This document shows, one piece after another, positions 27,173 through 36,082 of a DNA stretch of 64,000 nucleotides (positions are counted from its first letter, which is position 1; every line of letters starts with the position of its first letter). The notes beneath the pieces were generated by a model that was not told where the DNA came from, searched no databases, and saw nothing but the letters and a program-made list of their open reading frames with translations. A program made the translations under genes and the position numbers. The DNA is from Nannocystis exedens. Lineage in GTDB: Bacteria; Myxococcota_A; Polyangia; Nannocystales; Nannocystaceae. The DNA is taken from the NCBI RefSeq assembly GCF_002343915.1, contig NZ_NETK01000001.1, positions 2,614,001 through 2,678,000 of the forward strand. Direction: 5' to 3'.

Positions 27173-28143
27173 CCCTCGGGACAGATCATCTGCTCCTTCA
27201 GCCAGCCGGCCACGCCGGCCCCCGGTCCCTTGTCCGGTGCGGACGAGCGATCGCGGCGGCCGGGCGGCGGCCTCGCCCGCTCGTCGTCCCCTCACTCGAC
27301 CCCTTCCTCGTCGAGCTCCTGGTCGGACGACGGCGAGGTCGCGCTCGACGCCTCGCTGTGCAGCGCCGCGGAGCGGATCTCCCCGCGGCCGTGCGGACGT
27401 ACGCGCCCGGACAAGGAAATCCGCGATGCCGGGTTCGGACATCACCACCCGCACCCCAGCGGATGCCTGCGCCCGCCACCGACCTGCGAGGAGCGAGGAC
27501 GTCGCGTCCGCTCGCGCTCGATGTTCCAATCTGCGAGCCCGCGGCTCCTCCGCGTCGACCGCTGTCACGTGTCGCCGCGACAGCGCGGGCACCCGCACCG
27601 AGCACGCCGCTTGATGCCGCGTCGCTCACGAGCGACTTCCTCGTCACGCTCACGCGCGAGCGACCCGAGGCAGCGTGTCGCTCGCGGTCCGACGCAGGTC
27701 GTGGGGCGAGCGAAGCGGGCGGCGACGCGGAGCTTTGCCGACGCGAGCGTCTGCACCTGACCTCCGGGACATCCACCCGGACGCCGCCCGCGCACCGTCG
27801 ACGCGCCGATCTCGCGCCTTCGCCGGGATCTCGCCGCAATCGCTTCGCCGCGTTCGAGCCCCTCGGCGCGCCCGCGGACTCGGGCGCGGACCGGCCCTCG
27901 GGCCGGCCCCCACCAGTTCCCGCGCGTCCCCGTCCGTTGTGCGGCAGATCGCCGGGAGCAGCGTTGACATGTCCGAAAAGACAGACCGCATCGCGCGATC
28001 GCGCCCGCCTTCGTCATGCGCGACGCGAGCGTGATCGCGCCGCGCGGCATGACCTTTCGGACATCTTGCCGGCGCGGCGCACACAAGTAATCGCCCCGTT
28101 GTCGCCGTCGCGCCTCAGTGTCCTGTAAGATGGGACCCCTGAT
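27173..28143. other. 971-bp region without a supported gene
   Basis: Open frames occur on both strands, but all are Arg/Ala/Pro/Ser-rich with no motif, no ribosome-binding site and no family pattern, which is what random G+C-rich DNA gives. It holds family hairpins near 27174-27187, 27229-27243, 27967-27985 (GACATGTCCGAAAAGACAG) and 28049-28064. The final 20 bases hold the kinase promoter (see 28126). Confidence 0.55.
28126..28131 (+). promoter_or_regulatory. -10-like TAAGAT before the kinase-redox operon
   Basis: TAAGAT ends 12 bases before the ATG of the kinase gene; no ribosome-binding site between them. Likely the operon promoter. Confidence 0.35.
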
Positions 28144-30444
28144 ATGCCGCCCAACGATCCCAGGCCGCCTGCGAAACCGGCGCCGCGGCCACGTCCCGCT
28201 GCCACCGCCAGCACCGGCGAGATGAGGGCGCCCGGCAAGCCGCCGACCTCGTTGGCCGGCAGGCCCGAAACTCCGGCTCCGGCGCCGGCTCCGGCCAAGC
28301 CGCCCGCACGCACGCCGACGCGGCCTGGAACATCGTCCTTGCCGGGCGTCACGCCCACGCGGCCCGGCACCGTCGCGCCCACGGGCAACACGCGGCCCGG
28401 CACCGCCGCGCCCACGGGCAACACGCGGCCCGGCACCGTCGCGCCCACGGGCAACACGCGGCCCGGCACCGCCGCGCCCACGGGCAACACGCGGCCCGGC
28501 ACCGCGTCGACGGGCAGCGTCGCCGCGGCGGCGCGGCCCGCCCCGGCCAAGCAGCCTCCGGCGCCGCTCGGCCCCGGCTCGGTGATCGACGGCCGCTACA
28601 AGCTGGAGCAGCCCCTTGGGTCAGGTGGCATGTCGACGGTGTACCGGGGCACACACGCCCGCACCGGCGGCAAGTTGGCGATCAAGCTGCTCGACCCGCG
28701 CCTGTCGGGCAAGGCCGACATGCAGCAGCGCTGCCTCGCCGAGGCGCGGGCGATGATGGACATCACGAGCAACCACGTCGTGCGCGCCTACGACGTCGGC
28801 CAGACCCCCTCGGGGCAGGTGTACATCGTCATGGAGTACCTCGAGGGCGAGGACCTCGATCGCCTGCTCCAGCGCGACGGCCCGCTGCCGTGGCCGCGCC
28901 TGGCGAACATGGCGATCCAGATCTGCAGCGGCCTCAGCTCGGCCCACGCCAAGGGCACCTTCCACCGCGACATCAAGCCGCAGAACTGCTTCCGCGTCAC
29001 CCTCGATCGCAACCCCGATCACATCAAGCTGATCGACTTCGGCATCGCCAAGGACACCAACAGCGGCCAGGAGCTGACGCAGGACGGCGTGTTGCTCGGC
29101 ACGCCGGAGTACATGGCGCCGGAGCTGATCGCCACCAACGCCTCGCCCGACGCCCGCTCCGACATCTACGCCGTGGGCGCGACGCTCTACAAGCTCATCA
29201 CCGGCACGCCGCCGTTCTCGAGCAAGAACGTCCTCGACCTGCTCTACCACCAGAAGCACACCGCGCCCGAGCCTCCGAGCAAGCGCGCGCCCGACCGCAA
29301 CATCCCGAAGATCGCCGACGACATCCTGCTGAAGACGCTCGAGAAGGACCCGGACAAGCGCTACCAGACCGCCGACGAGTTCGGCCAGGCGCTGCTCGAG
29401 TCGCTCGAGGCCGTCGTCGGCGCGCCGATCGTGCGGCACATGAGCCAGCCGTTCCTGATGGCGATCCCCGAGCGTTCGCGGCCCGGGACCACGCCGATCG
29501 GCACGCCCGCGCCGAACCCCACGCCGCAGCAGGGCACCCCGCGGCCGGGCGCCACCCCGCTCGGCACCCCGACCCTCGAGGACGCCGAGTCGGCGACTCA
29601 CTCGAGCGAGCCGGTGGTGGGCGACGAAATCTCGCGCTCGCAGCAGTTCGACACCGACGCGCCGCGCCCGGTCACCGGCAAGGACATCGTCGTGCGCGGC
29701 GGCACCCTGCTGTCGCTCGCGCTGGTGTTCGGCCTCGCCTCGTGGCTCGCCGCCCCGGCGCCCGGCCCGAACGACGTCGCCGCCGCTGCTGCGGCCGCTG
29801 CCGCCGCCGGCGACGACCTGCCCGAGCCCGAGCCGGTCAAGGCCGAGGAGCCGCCGCCGCCCGTCAACCCGCCGCCGGTCGAGCCGCCGCCTGTCCCTGC
29901 GGACAGCACGCCTCCGCCCGTCGAGCCGACCAAGGTCGAGACCCCACCTGTCCCCGAGGACACCAAGGCCGAGGCTCCGCCTGTCCCTGCGGACAGCAAG
30001 GTCGAGACCCCGCCGCCGGTCGCCGCCACCAAGGTCGAGGCCCCGCCCGAGCCGACCAAGATCGAGGCCCCGCCGGCCGCCGACCCCAAGCCGCCCGAGC
30101 CGGCCGCGCCGGCGCCCGCGGGCGCCGGCCAGCCCGACCCCGACTTCGGCTACCGCAGCGCCGAGAAGGAGCTGCGCGACCAGCACAAGTTCTTCCAGAC
30201 CTGCCTCGACGAAGCCGGCCAGAGCACGGCCAAGCTGAAGTTCAGCATCGAGGTCCGCAAGTCGGGCATGCCGCCGCACAAGATCAAGGTCATCTCGAGC
30301 AACGCCGCGGTGCGGAAGTGCGTGCGCGGCCTGTTCGAACAGTTCCCGTTCGACCCCAGCCCGCGCGGCGGCGCGTTCGCGTACACCTACAACAACGGCA
30401 AGGCGACCTTCGAGAAGCTGCCGCTGTCGACCCCCACTCCTTAG
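28144..30444 (+). CDS. Transmembrane Ser/Thr protein kinase heading an envelope redox operon
   Basis: 766 residues. Residues 1-145 are a Pro/Ala/Thr-rich leader with four 11-residue repeats (RPGTVAPTGNT type, residues 73-116). The kinase domain spans about 151-422: glycine loop LGSGGMSTVYRG, Lys in LAIKLL, catalytic loop FHRDIKPQN (about 273), DFG in LIDFGIAKD, GTPEYMAPE, all intact. A membrane helix lies at about 520-538. The following region is a Pro/Val/Glu-rich stalk in which repeat hairpins are translated as PVPADS/PVPEDT. The end (about 665-760) is a small domain (YRSAEKELRDQHKFFQTCLDEAG ... FDPSPRGGAFAYTYNNGKATFEKLP) resembling the C-terminal module of AgmX/TonB-like proteins. Four redox/envelope genes follow with 7-15 base gaps. 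Confidence 0.9.
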   Translation: MPPNDPRPPAKPAPRPRPAATASTGEMRAPGKPPTSLAGRPETPAPAPAPAKPPARTPTRPGTSSLPGVTPTRPGTVAPTGNTRPGTAAPTGNTRPGTVAPTGNTRPGTAAPTGNTRPGTASTGSVAAAARPAPAKQPPAPLGPGSVIDGRYKLEQPLGSGGMSTVYRGTHARTGGKLAIKLLDPRLSGKADMQQRCLAEARAMMDITSNHVVRAYDVGQTPSGQVYIVMEYLEGEDLDRLLQRDGPLPWPRLANMAIQICSGLSSAHAKGTFHRDIKPQNCFRVTLDRNPDHIKLIDFGIAKDTNSGQELTQDGVLLGTPEYMAPELIATNASPDARSDIYAVGATLYKLITGTPPFSSKNVLDLLYHQKHTAPEPPSKRAPDRNIPKIADDILLKTLEKDPDKRYQTADEFGQALLESLEAVVGAPIVRHMSQPFLMAIPERSRPGTTPIGTPAPNPTPQQGTPRPGATPLGTPTLEDAESATHSSEPVVGDEISRSQQFDTDAPRPVTGKDIVVRGGTLLSLALVFGLASWLAAPAPGPNDVAAAAAAAAAAGDDLPEPEPVKAEEPPPPVNPPPVEPPPVPADSTPPPVEPTKVETPPVPEDTKAEAPPVPADSKVETPPPVAATKVEAPPEPTKIEAPPAADPKPPEPAAPAPAGAGQPDPDFGYRSAEKELRDQHKFFQTCLDEAGQSTAKLKFSIEVRKSGMPPHKIKVISSNAAVRKCVRGLFEQFPFDPSPRGGAFAYTYNNGKATFEKLPLSTPTP
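28360..28503 (+). repeat. 33-bp in-frame tandem repeat, about 4.3 copies
   Basis: Units start at 28360, 28393, 28426 and 28459, plus a partial unit at 28492. Each encodes RPGT(V/A)APTGNT; V and A alternate between units, suggesting growth by a 66-bp step. Confidence 0.9.
29892..29995. repeat. Three translated hairpins in the kinase stalk
   Basis: TGTCCCTGCGGACA at 29892-29905 and 29982-29995, and TGTCCCCGAGGACA at 29949-29962. All are in the same phase and read as PVPADS, PVPEDT and PVPADS. Best example of repeats serving as coding linker. Confidence 0.75.
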
Positions 30445-30457
30445 AGGTCTTCGGGAC

Positions 30458-31756
30458 ATGTCCTCCACGACACCTCAAGACAAGCCCCCGGGCATCGCCC
30501 GCTTCGGCGCCGGCGCGGCGCTGCTGCTCAGCCTGCTCGGCATCGGCGTCGGCGCGTACCTCACGGTGCTGAAGTTCCGCATGACCTTCACCCCGTGCGC
30601 CTCGACCAAGGGCGCCTGCGCGATCGGGGGCATGTCGTGCGAGGACGCGCTGCAGAGCAGTTGGTCGACCCTGCTCGGCCTGCCGATCTCGCTGTGGGGC
30701 TCGGCGTTCTACTTGGTCGTCGCGGTGGTCGCCGGCGGCCTGTTCCTCCGCTCCGGCTTCCTGCGCGGCGCGGCCCGCCCGCTGCTGCTCGGCCTGGCGC
30801 TGTTCGACATCGCCGTCAGCGCCGTCTACGGCAGCTACGCCTTCCTGGTCCTCAAGGCCCCCTGCCCCTACTGCCTGTCGCTCTACGTCATCAGCGCCCT
30901 GCTGTTGATGTGCGCCCTGTTCGCCGTCCACGGCGCCCCGCGCAACCTGTGGAAGCGGCTGACCACGCGGCGCCAGGCCGACCTGCTCGACGCCGTGTTC
31001 GTCGCCGGCGTCGTGTTCGTCGTCGGCCTCGGCGTGCAGTCGGTCGGCTACCAGGCCACGCGCCGGTTCGTCGACGCCCAGACCGGCTGCGCCGCCCCGA
31101 CCGCCGCGTTGCCGGCCACCGTGATCGTCACCGGCGCCGCCGAGCCCAAGGTCGGCATCGCCCTGTTCCTCGACCTCAGCTGCCCGCACTGCTCCAACGA
31201 GTTCCGCAACGTCGGCCGGGCGATCCGCAGCAAGGAGCTCGACGTGCCGACGCGGGTCTACGTGTTCCACACCCCGCGCGCCGCCTGCGACACCGAGGCC
31301 TTCCCGGCCGGCTACCCCAAGCACCACCCCGACGCCTTCAACGGCGGCGCCTGCCTCGCGGCCAAGGCCGCCGAGTGCGTCGAGAAGCTGCGCCCCGGCG
31401 CCGGCTTCGACATGATCGCCGCCCTGTTCGCGCTGCAGGCCGACCCCGACCCGAACGGCGGCCCCTTGTTCAGCCCGGAGCGGGTCGCCAGCAAGGCCGT
31501 CGACATCGGCCTCGAGATCGACCCGGACGACCGGGACAACGAGCTGTTTCAGTGCATCAACAACGACAAGGACGGGCCGGCGCGGATCACCGCGCACCAG
31601 AAGTTCGCCGTCGAGCAGGACTACAAGGTCCCGACCGGCTACGTGTTCCCGCTCGAGAACGGCGCCCCGCGCCTCGACACCGTCAACCATCTGCAGTCCG
31701 ACTACACCGCCCGCGCGATCATCAACATCGTCCGCGGCATGGTGAAGGCCCCCTGA
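30458..31756 (+). CDS. VKOR-DsbA fusion (membrane disulfide-generating enzyme)
   Basis: 432 residues. The N-terminal half (about 15-160) has four to five membrane helices with the VKOR pattern: CASTKGACAIGGMSCEDALQSS with the loop Cys residues, GLPISLWGSAFYL, and KAPCPYCLSLYVIS with the active CPYC near residue 136. After a fifth helix (about 183-203) comes a thioredoxin-fold domain (about 220-425) with LFLDLSCPHCSNEFRN (CPHC, about 241-244) and a cis-Pro-like KVPTGYVFP. VKOR oxidises the Trx partner with quinone as electron acceptor, making disulfides outside the cytoplasm. It sits 13 bases after the kinase gene. The ATG lies inside a repeat hairpin (ACATGTCC). Confidence 0.9.
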   Translation: MSSTTPQDKPPGIARFGAGAALLLSLLGIGVGAYLTVLKFRMTFTPCASTKGACAIGGMSCEDALQSSWSTLLGLPISLWGSAFYLVVAVVAGGLFLRSGFLRGAARPLLLGLALFDIAVSAVYGSYAFLVLKAPCPYCLSLYVISALLLMCALFAVHGAPRNLWKRLTTRRQADLLDAVFVAGVVFVVGLGVQSVGYQATRRFVDAQTGCAAPTAALPATVIVTGAAEPKVGIALFLDLSCPHCSNEFRNVGRAIRSKELDVPTRVYVFHTPRAACDTEAFPAGYPKHHPDAFNGGACLAAKAAECVEKLRPGAGFDMIAALFALQADPDPNGGPLFSPERVASKAVDIGLEIDPDDRDNELFQCINNDKDGPARITAHQKFAVEQDYKVPTGYVFPLENGAPRLDTVNHLQSDYTARAIINIVRGMVKAP

Positions 31757-31771
31757 TCCGAGCCGGCACTC

Positions 31772-32887
31772 ATGGCCTCCGAGTTCGACACGACGACCAA
31801 GCTCCTGCTGGTGCTGACCGGCTTCATGGCCCTCATGGTGCTGCTCATCGCCTACGTGGCGATCTTCCGCACCGAGGATCCGCTGCTCGCCCAGGCCGCC
31901 GGCGAGACCGCCAAGACCGCCGAGGCCGCGCCCGCGGCCGACTGCGACGCCAGCACGCCCGAGGGCTCCGCCAAGTGCCCGCCGGGGCAGTACTGCATGG
32001 GTGACAAGTGCGCCCCGATCGACGACCTGGCGATCTGCGGCGAGGGCGAGAGCTGCCGCGACTGCGACTGCGAGATGCCGCTCGTGTGCCACCAGATGCG
32101 CTGCCAGGACCCGAGCAAGCTCGAGCGGGCCCCGCTCGAGTGCGCCCGCAACGAGGAGCTGGCCAAGGCGGTGCGCAACCTGCAGAACAAGTGCGCCAGC
32201 CGCGACAAGAGCCTCGGCGACCTCGTCTCGACCCGCTCGTGCACCCCGGCCGACTGGGAGCAGCTGGCGATCGACGACCCGCAGTTCGACCTGATCCTCG
32301 CCGCCTTCCCCGGCCGCTTCTCGGTCCATTACCCGACCGGCCTGCCGAAGAAGGGCACCAACTGGCCGACCAAGACGGTGCGCGAGCACTACAAGCAGCA
32401 GATCCGCCGCTTCAAGGAGGAGCTGTCGAAGGCCAAGCAGGTGTTCGTGATCGGCCGCGCCTCGCCCGACGGCGACCGCCAGGAGAACCACGACCTCGCC
32501 GTGCGGCGCATGGACATGGTCACCCAGATCATCGGCGAGATCGTCAACGAGGGCCTGGCGGAGACCGAGCGCAAGCAGATCCCGATCCAGCCGTTCGCCA
32601 TGCGCGACGCCAAGCCGCTGAACCCCGAGCGGTTCAAGAAGAGCTACCTCGACGTCCAGGACAAGCCGGGCGACAAGACCCCATCGCCGGTGGTCGCGTG
32701 GGACGAGACCAACCAGAAGCGCATGCAGAGCCTGCTCGACGGCGCCATCGACCTCAAGGACCAGAGCTCGCGCGACTGGACCGAGCTGTTCAACGCCATC
32801 AACCGCGTCGTCCTGGTCGTCCCGATCCCCTGCGACGGCACCGAGTACAAGCCGCCCAAGACCATCCTCGACGAGTCCGCCGGCTGA
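31772..32887 (+). CDS. Membrane-anchored Cys-rich protein with OmpA-like C-terminal region
   Basis: 371 residues. One N-terminal membrane helix (about 9-30: LLLVLTGFMALMVLLIAYVAIF), then a Cys-rich exported segment (about 50-115: CDASTPEGSAKCPPGQYCMGDKC ... CGEGESCRDCDCEMPLVCHQMRC, split) with about 14 Cys, clearly needing disulfides. The C-terminal half holds a peptidoglycan-binding OmpA-like pattern (VFVIGRASPDGDRQENHDLAVRRMDMV, split at about 230-256), where the usual HTDS is replaced by RASPDG. It could link the cell wall to the operon's thiol chemistry. Gaps are 15 bases upstream and 7 downstream. The family is not otherwise recognised. Confidence 0.72.
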   Translation: MASEFDTTTKLLLVLTGFMALMVLLIAYVAIFRTEDPLLAQAAGETAKTAEAAPAADCDASTPEGSAKCPPGQYCMGDKCAPIDDLAICGEGESCRDCDCEMPLVCHQMRCQDPSKLERAPLECARNEELAKAVRNLQNKCASRDKSLGDLVSTRSCTPADWEQLAIDDPQFDLILAAFPGRFSVHYPTGLPKKGTNWPTKTVREHYKQQIRRFKEELSKAKQVFVIGRASPDGDRQENHDLAVRRMDMVTQIIGEIVNEGLAETERKQIPIQPFAMRDAKPLNPERFKKSYLDVQDKPGDKTPSPVVAWDETNQKRMQSLLDGAIDLKDQSSRDWTELFNAINRVVLVVPIPCDGTEYKPPKTILDESAG

Positions 32888-32894
32888 AACCGCC

Positions 32895-33155
32895 ATGTCC
32901 AGCGCCCCGACGCCGCCCCTGCTCGCCTACAAGCTGGTCGCCATCCTGACGACCTTCATCGCCGGCGTCAGCCTGCTGGTCGCCCTCCTGCTCGTGCTCC
33001 GCCTCGGCAAGACCCGCGACCTGCTGCAGGGCAAGCTGCAGGCCTGCCCCTGCTGCCAAGAGGCGCTGGTGAGCCCGCCGCCGGCCGCCCCGCAGCCGGT
33101 CAACACGCCGGTCAACCAGCCGATCAACCAGCCGGTCAACGCGCCCAAGACCTGA
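32895..33155 (+). CDS. Small single-helix membrane protein with CPCC motif
   Basis: 86 residues. One membrane helix (about 12-36), then ACPCCQEAL (Cys near 53, 55 and 56) and a Pro/Asn/Val repeat tail (PVNTPVNQPINQPVNAP). The Cys cluster just outside the membrane, and the position between two thiol-linked genes (7 and 10 base gaps), suggest an accessory of the same pathway. No known family. Confidence 0.65.
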   Translation: MSSAPTPPLLAYKLVAILTTFIAGVSLLVALLLVLRLGKTRDLLQGKLQACPCCQEALVSPPPAAPQPVNTPVNQPINQPVNAPKT

Positions 33156-33165
33156 CCGAACGACC

Positions 33166-34383
33166 ATGTCCGAGCCGACCCGCCTCGACCTCAAGGACAC
33201 GGACCCCGCGCGGGCCAAGGCCCGGCTGTACGTCCGCTGGGCGGTCGTCAACGTCATGCTGACCACCCTCGCCTGCGGCCTCGCCATGCTGATCTGGCTC
33301 AAGGAGGGCGAAGTGCGGCGCCAGCTCGCGCGCGTGCTCCAGCGCGAGAAGCAGGGCTGCGTCGACACCACGCGGGTGCTCGACAGCAAGACCGCGCTGA
33401 TCGTCGACCCCGAGGAGGTCGCGCCGCCGCAGGACCAGCCGCGCAGCGGCTACGTCGGCAAGTTCGGGACCCAGATCTCGCCGGCCATGCTGGTCAAGCT
33501 CGAGGCGATCCGCGACCCCAGCAAGCCCGCGGTCGAGGTCCGCTTCGGCGCGCAGGAGGTCCTGCCGTCGCAGGCGGTCCACGTCGTCAACCTGTGGGCG
33601 ACCTGGTGCGGCCCGTGCAAGGCCGAGATGCCTGACTTCAAGGCCATGTTCGCCCGCAAGGCCGAGACGTGGAGCGACGCCGTCAAGTTCGTCCCCGTCC
33701 AGCTCAAGGACAACACCGACCCGCGCAAGTCCTACCAGGACTTCGCCGACGTCATGCCGTACGCGGCCGTCAAGCTGGCCGACCGCAGCTACGACGAGAA
33801 GTTCGTCAAGGTGCTGGAGGGCGAGCAGGCGCGCCAGCTGTTCCGCGGCAACCTGCCCGTCACCTTCGTCCTCGACTGCAACCGCCGCGTCCGCTGGGCC
33901 AAGTTCGAGCAGCTCACCGAGGCCGACTTCGAGGACCTCGAGAAGCACCTCGACCAGCTGCACGCCGAGCTGTCCGACGACTCGCCCGACGCGTGGTGCA
34001 AGAAGTCGTGGCCCGGCAACGGCCGCTGCGAGGGCAAGGAGAACACCGCGGCCCACCACAGCCCCGAGGACTGCGGCGAGCTCAAGAAGCGCGGCCCCGC
34101 CGTCGAGTCCCCGGTCCTCCCGCCCGTCGAGGCCCCCGCCGACGCCTGTCCTCCGGGCCAGTTCCGCGCCGGCGACGGCCGCTGCTCCCGCCTCAAGGGC
34201 GCCCCCGTCACCACCAAGGTCGAGAAGCCCCAGGGCCCCAAGACCTGCGGCAACGGCGTCTGCGAGCCCGCCCGCGGCGAGAGCAGCCAGACCTGCTGCC
34301 AGGACTGCCCCTGCGACGCTCCCCTGGTTTGCAAGCCCGACGCCAGCGACCGCCACACCTGCCAGGCCAAGGGCCTGAAGTAA
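33166..34383 (+). CDS. TlpA/ResA-like membrane-anchored thioredoxin with Cys-rich tail
   Basis: 405 residues. Membrane helix at about 25-45. A thioredoxin-like fold spans about 100-270 with NLWATWCGPCKAEMP (WCGPC about 147-151) and a cis-Pro site in NLPVTFVLD. The C-terminal 130 residues have two Cys-rich pieces (DAWCKKSWPGNGRCEGKE; CGNGVCEPARGESSQTCCQDCPCDAPLVC, split) resembling those of the OmpA-like protein two genes upstream. A reducing or isomerase role next to an oxidising VKOR-DsbA is plausible. Last gene of the five-gene operon. Confidence 0.85.
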   Translation: MSEPTRLDLKDTDPARAKARLYVRWAVVNVMLTTLACGLAMLIWLKEGEVRRQLARVLQREKQGCVDTTRVLDSKTALIVDPEEVAPPQDQPRSGYVGKFGTQISPAMLVKLEAIRDPSKPAVEVRFGAQEVLPSQAVHVVNLWATWCGPCKAEMPDFKAMFARKAETWSDAVKFVPVQLKDNTDPRKSYQDFADVMPYAAVKLADRSYDEKFVKVLEGEQARQLFRGNLPVTFVLDCNRRVRWAKFEQLTEADFEDLEKHLDQLHAELSDDSPDAWCKKSWPGNGRCEGKENTAAHHSPEDCGELKKRGPAVESPVLPPVEAPADACPPGQFRAGDGRCSRLKGAPVTTKVEKPQGPKTCGNGVCEPARGESSQTCCQDCPCDAPLVCKPDASDRHTCQAKGLK

Positions 34384-34831
34384 GGCCTGGTCGATAGATC
34401 ATGTCCACAAGGACATGCTTATGGAAGCATGTCTATCGAGACATGCCCGATCGAGCAGGCGCGTGGCATGCCCCAGAAGACCCCTCGCCCGGCCCGCGGA
34501 ACGCCAGCCCGAGCGCCCCGCGCCCGGTCCGCCGCCGCTCCGCAGCGCCTCTGCGTACCGTTTGAGCCGGCCGCGCGACATGTCCTCGAGGCCAGCTCGC
34601 TCGCGGCCTCCGGACCGCGCCCCGGCCCTCCGCCGACCCGCAGCGCCTCTGCGTACCGGTTGAGCCAGCCGCGCGACATGTCCTCGAGGCCAGCTCGCTC
34701 GCGGCCTCGGAACCGCCCGCGGAGCGTCAGCCCGAGCGCCCCGCGCCCCGGCCCGCCGCAGGTCCGCAGCGCCTCTGCGTACCGTCGCGCCAGCCGCGCG
34801 ACATGTCCTCGAGGACAGCTCGCTCGCGGCC
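34384..34831 (-). repeat. Tandem duplications of the neighbouring gene's 3' end, with hairpins
   Basis: Read on the minus strand, the last 80-odd bases of the gene at 34832-36082 (encoding YAKALQIGGGPGRGALGLTL) recur downstream three times as degenerate units near 34725-34785, 34630-34665 and 34495-34560 (YAEALRTCGGPGRGALGLTL, YAEALRVGGGPGRG, YAEALRSGGGPGAG). Each pair is joined by the same spacer containing GCTCGCTCGCGG plus CGACATGTCCTCGAGG. The units have frameshifts and a deletion, so they are not coding. Further hairpins at 34400-34445 (ATGTCCACAAGGACAT, GAAGCATGTCTATCGAGACATGC) end the array beside the TlpA gene. Confidence 0.85.
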
Positions 34832-36082
34832 TCAGAATCGCCCGCTGAGCGTCAGCCCGAGCGCCCCGCGCCCCGGCCCGCCGCCGATCTGCAGCGCCTT
34901 CGCGTACTGCGACGTGCGCCCGCGCGACAGCCCGAGCCCGAGGCCTGCGCCGGCCACCAACCCGGCGCCGAGCCCGGCCACCGCCGAGGACACCGCGAAC
35001 GTCGTCGCCGGCCCCTTCACCCCGCCTTGCAGCTCGGCCCAGGTCGCCGGCGCCGTCGCGTTGACCTCGTTGAAGCTGTTCGCGCCGAGCACCAGCCCGA
35101 CGATGCCGCCGACCACGGCCGCCGCGCCGACGCCGGTCTCGACGTACCAGGCGATCTTCCGCGCCCGCTCCGTGCGGGCGTACCACACCGCGCCGCTGGC
35201 GATCAGGCCCACGCCCGCGCCGAGCACCCCCGTGCCTGCTCCCCGCAGCGTCGCGCCCGCGCGCAGCTCGGCCGAGCAGCCCTGCAGGTCGGACCAGGAC
35301 ATGCACGCGGCCGCGTCGGTCTCGAGCGCCGGCCCGAACTCCTTGCCCTGCGCCACTCCCGTGACGACCGCGCCGACGATCGTCAATCCGCCGCCGACCC
35401 CGATCGTCGCCAGACCGATCTTGCGCCCGTCGAACGGCTTGTCGGCGGGCGGCTTCGTCTGGTCCTGGGGACCTGTCTCTGGGGGCAGCGGCTTGAGCGC
35501 CAGCTCGGCCGTCAGCGGCGCGCCGGCGGCCACCTTCACCTGCGTCTCGGCGGGCTCGGCCCCGGGCGCCTCGGCGCGGATTACCCATGTCCCCGGGTCG
35601 AGCTGGATCACCCCGCTCTGCGCCGTGCCGCTCGGCGACACCGGCACCGGCAGCTGCGGCCGCAGGTCGGACGCCAGCTCGCTGACATACCGCGCCGTCA
35701 CCGTCGGCGCCCCCGCGACCCCGTCGGCCTGCACGCGGACCTGCACGCTCGCCACCTCGCGTCGCGCGACCTCGAGCTGCGCCTTCGCCTCGTCGCGGTC
35801 GGCCCCCTGCACCTCCGCCAGCGCCAGGTACTCGTTGAGGTACGCCACCGCGTGCGCGTAGTGGCGGGCCGTGTAGCGGGTGACCGCCGCGTTGAACAGA
35901 AACCGCGGCTCCTTGAAGTCGCGCCACAGCGCCTCGAACTCGAGCGCCGCCTCGACGTGCCGCTGCTTCTCGAACTGCTGGTACGCCGCCGCGACCCGCT
36001 GTTCCTTCGACGAGGCCGACGCCGCAGGCGCCTCCGCCGTCACCATCGCCATCGCCAGCGCGACACCTTGCACGATCAGCAT
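34832..36082 (-). CDS. TPR-type exported protein with hydrophobic C-terminal region
   Basis: 416 residues from ATG 36082; TATACT lies at 36115-36110. A short signal-like N-terminus (LIVQGVALAMAMVTAEAPAASA) precedes a TPR-like helical region (about 25-115: AAYQQFEKQRHVEAALEFEALW ... HYAHAVAYLNEYLALAE), then a beta-rich domain (about 118-215; TWVIRAEAPGAEPAETQVKV), a PEGA-like carrier. The C-terminal 190 residues have three or four Gly/Ala-rich hydrophobic stretches and end in ALGLTLSGRF. This three-part layout is common in myxobacterial envelope proteins of unknown role. Its 3' end is duplicated downstream. Confidence 0.7.
   Translation of the reverse strand: MLIVQGVALAMAMVTAEAPAASASSKEQRVAAAYQQFEKQRHVEAALEFEALWRDFKEPRFLFNAAVTRYTARHYAHAVAYLNEYLALAEVQGADRDEAKAQLEVARREVASVQVRVQADGVAGAPTVTARYVSELASDLRPQLPVPVSPSGTAQSGVIQLDPGTWVIRAEAPGAEPAETQVKVAAGAPLTAELALKPLPPETGPQDQTKPPADKPFDGRKIGLATIGVGGGLTIVGAVVTGVAQGKEFGPALETDAAACMSWSDLQGCSAELRAGATLRGAGTGVLGAGVGLIASGAVWYARTERARKIAWYVETGVGAAAVVGGIVGLVLGANSFNEVNATAPATWAELQGGVKGPATTFAVSSAVAGLGAGLVAGAGLGLGLSRGRTSQYAKALQIGGGPGRGALGLTLSGRF

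Noticed and set aside
25097..27598. 833-codon minus frame opposite the lipoprotein at 25646
   Set aside because: Antisense shadow: Val/Asp/Gly/Arg-rich with no motif. The plus strand carries a signal peptide, lipobox and ordered domains.
27198..28086. Frames of 170-210 codons in the 27.2-28.1 kb gap
   Set aside because: Both strands are equally open, with no start signals and no recognisable motifs; composition matches random G+C-rich DNA.
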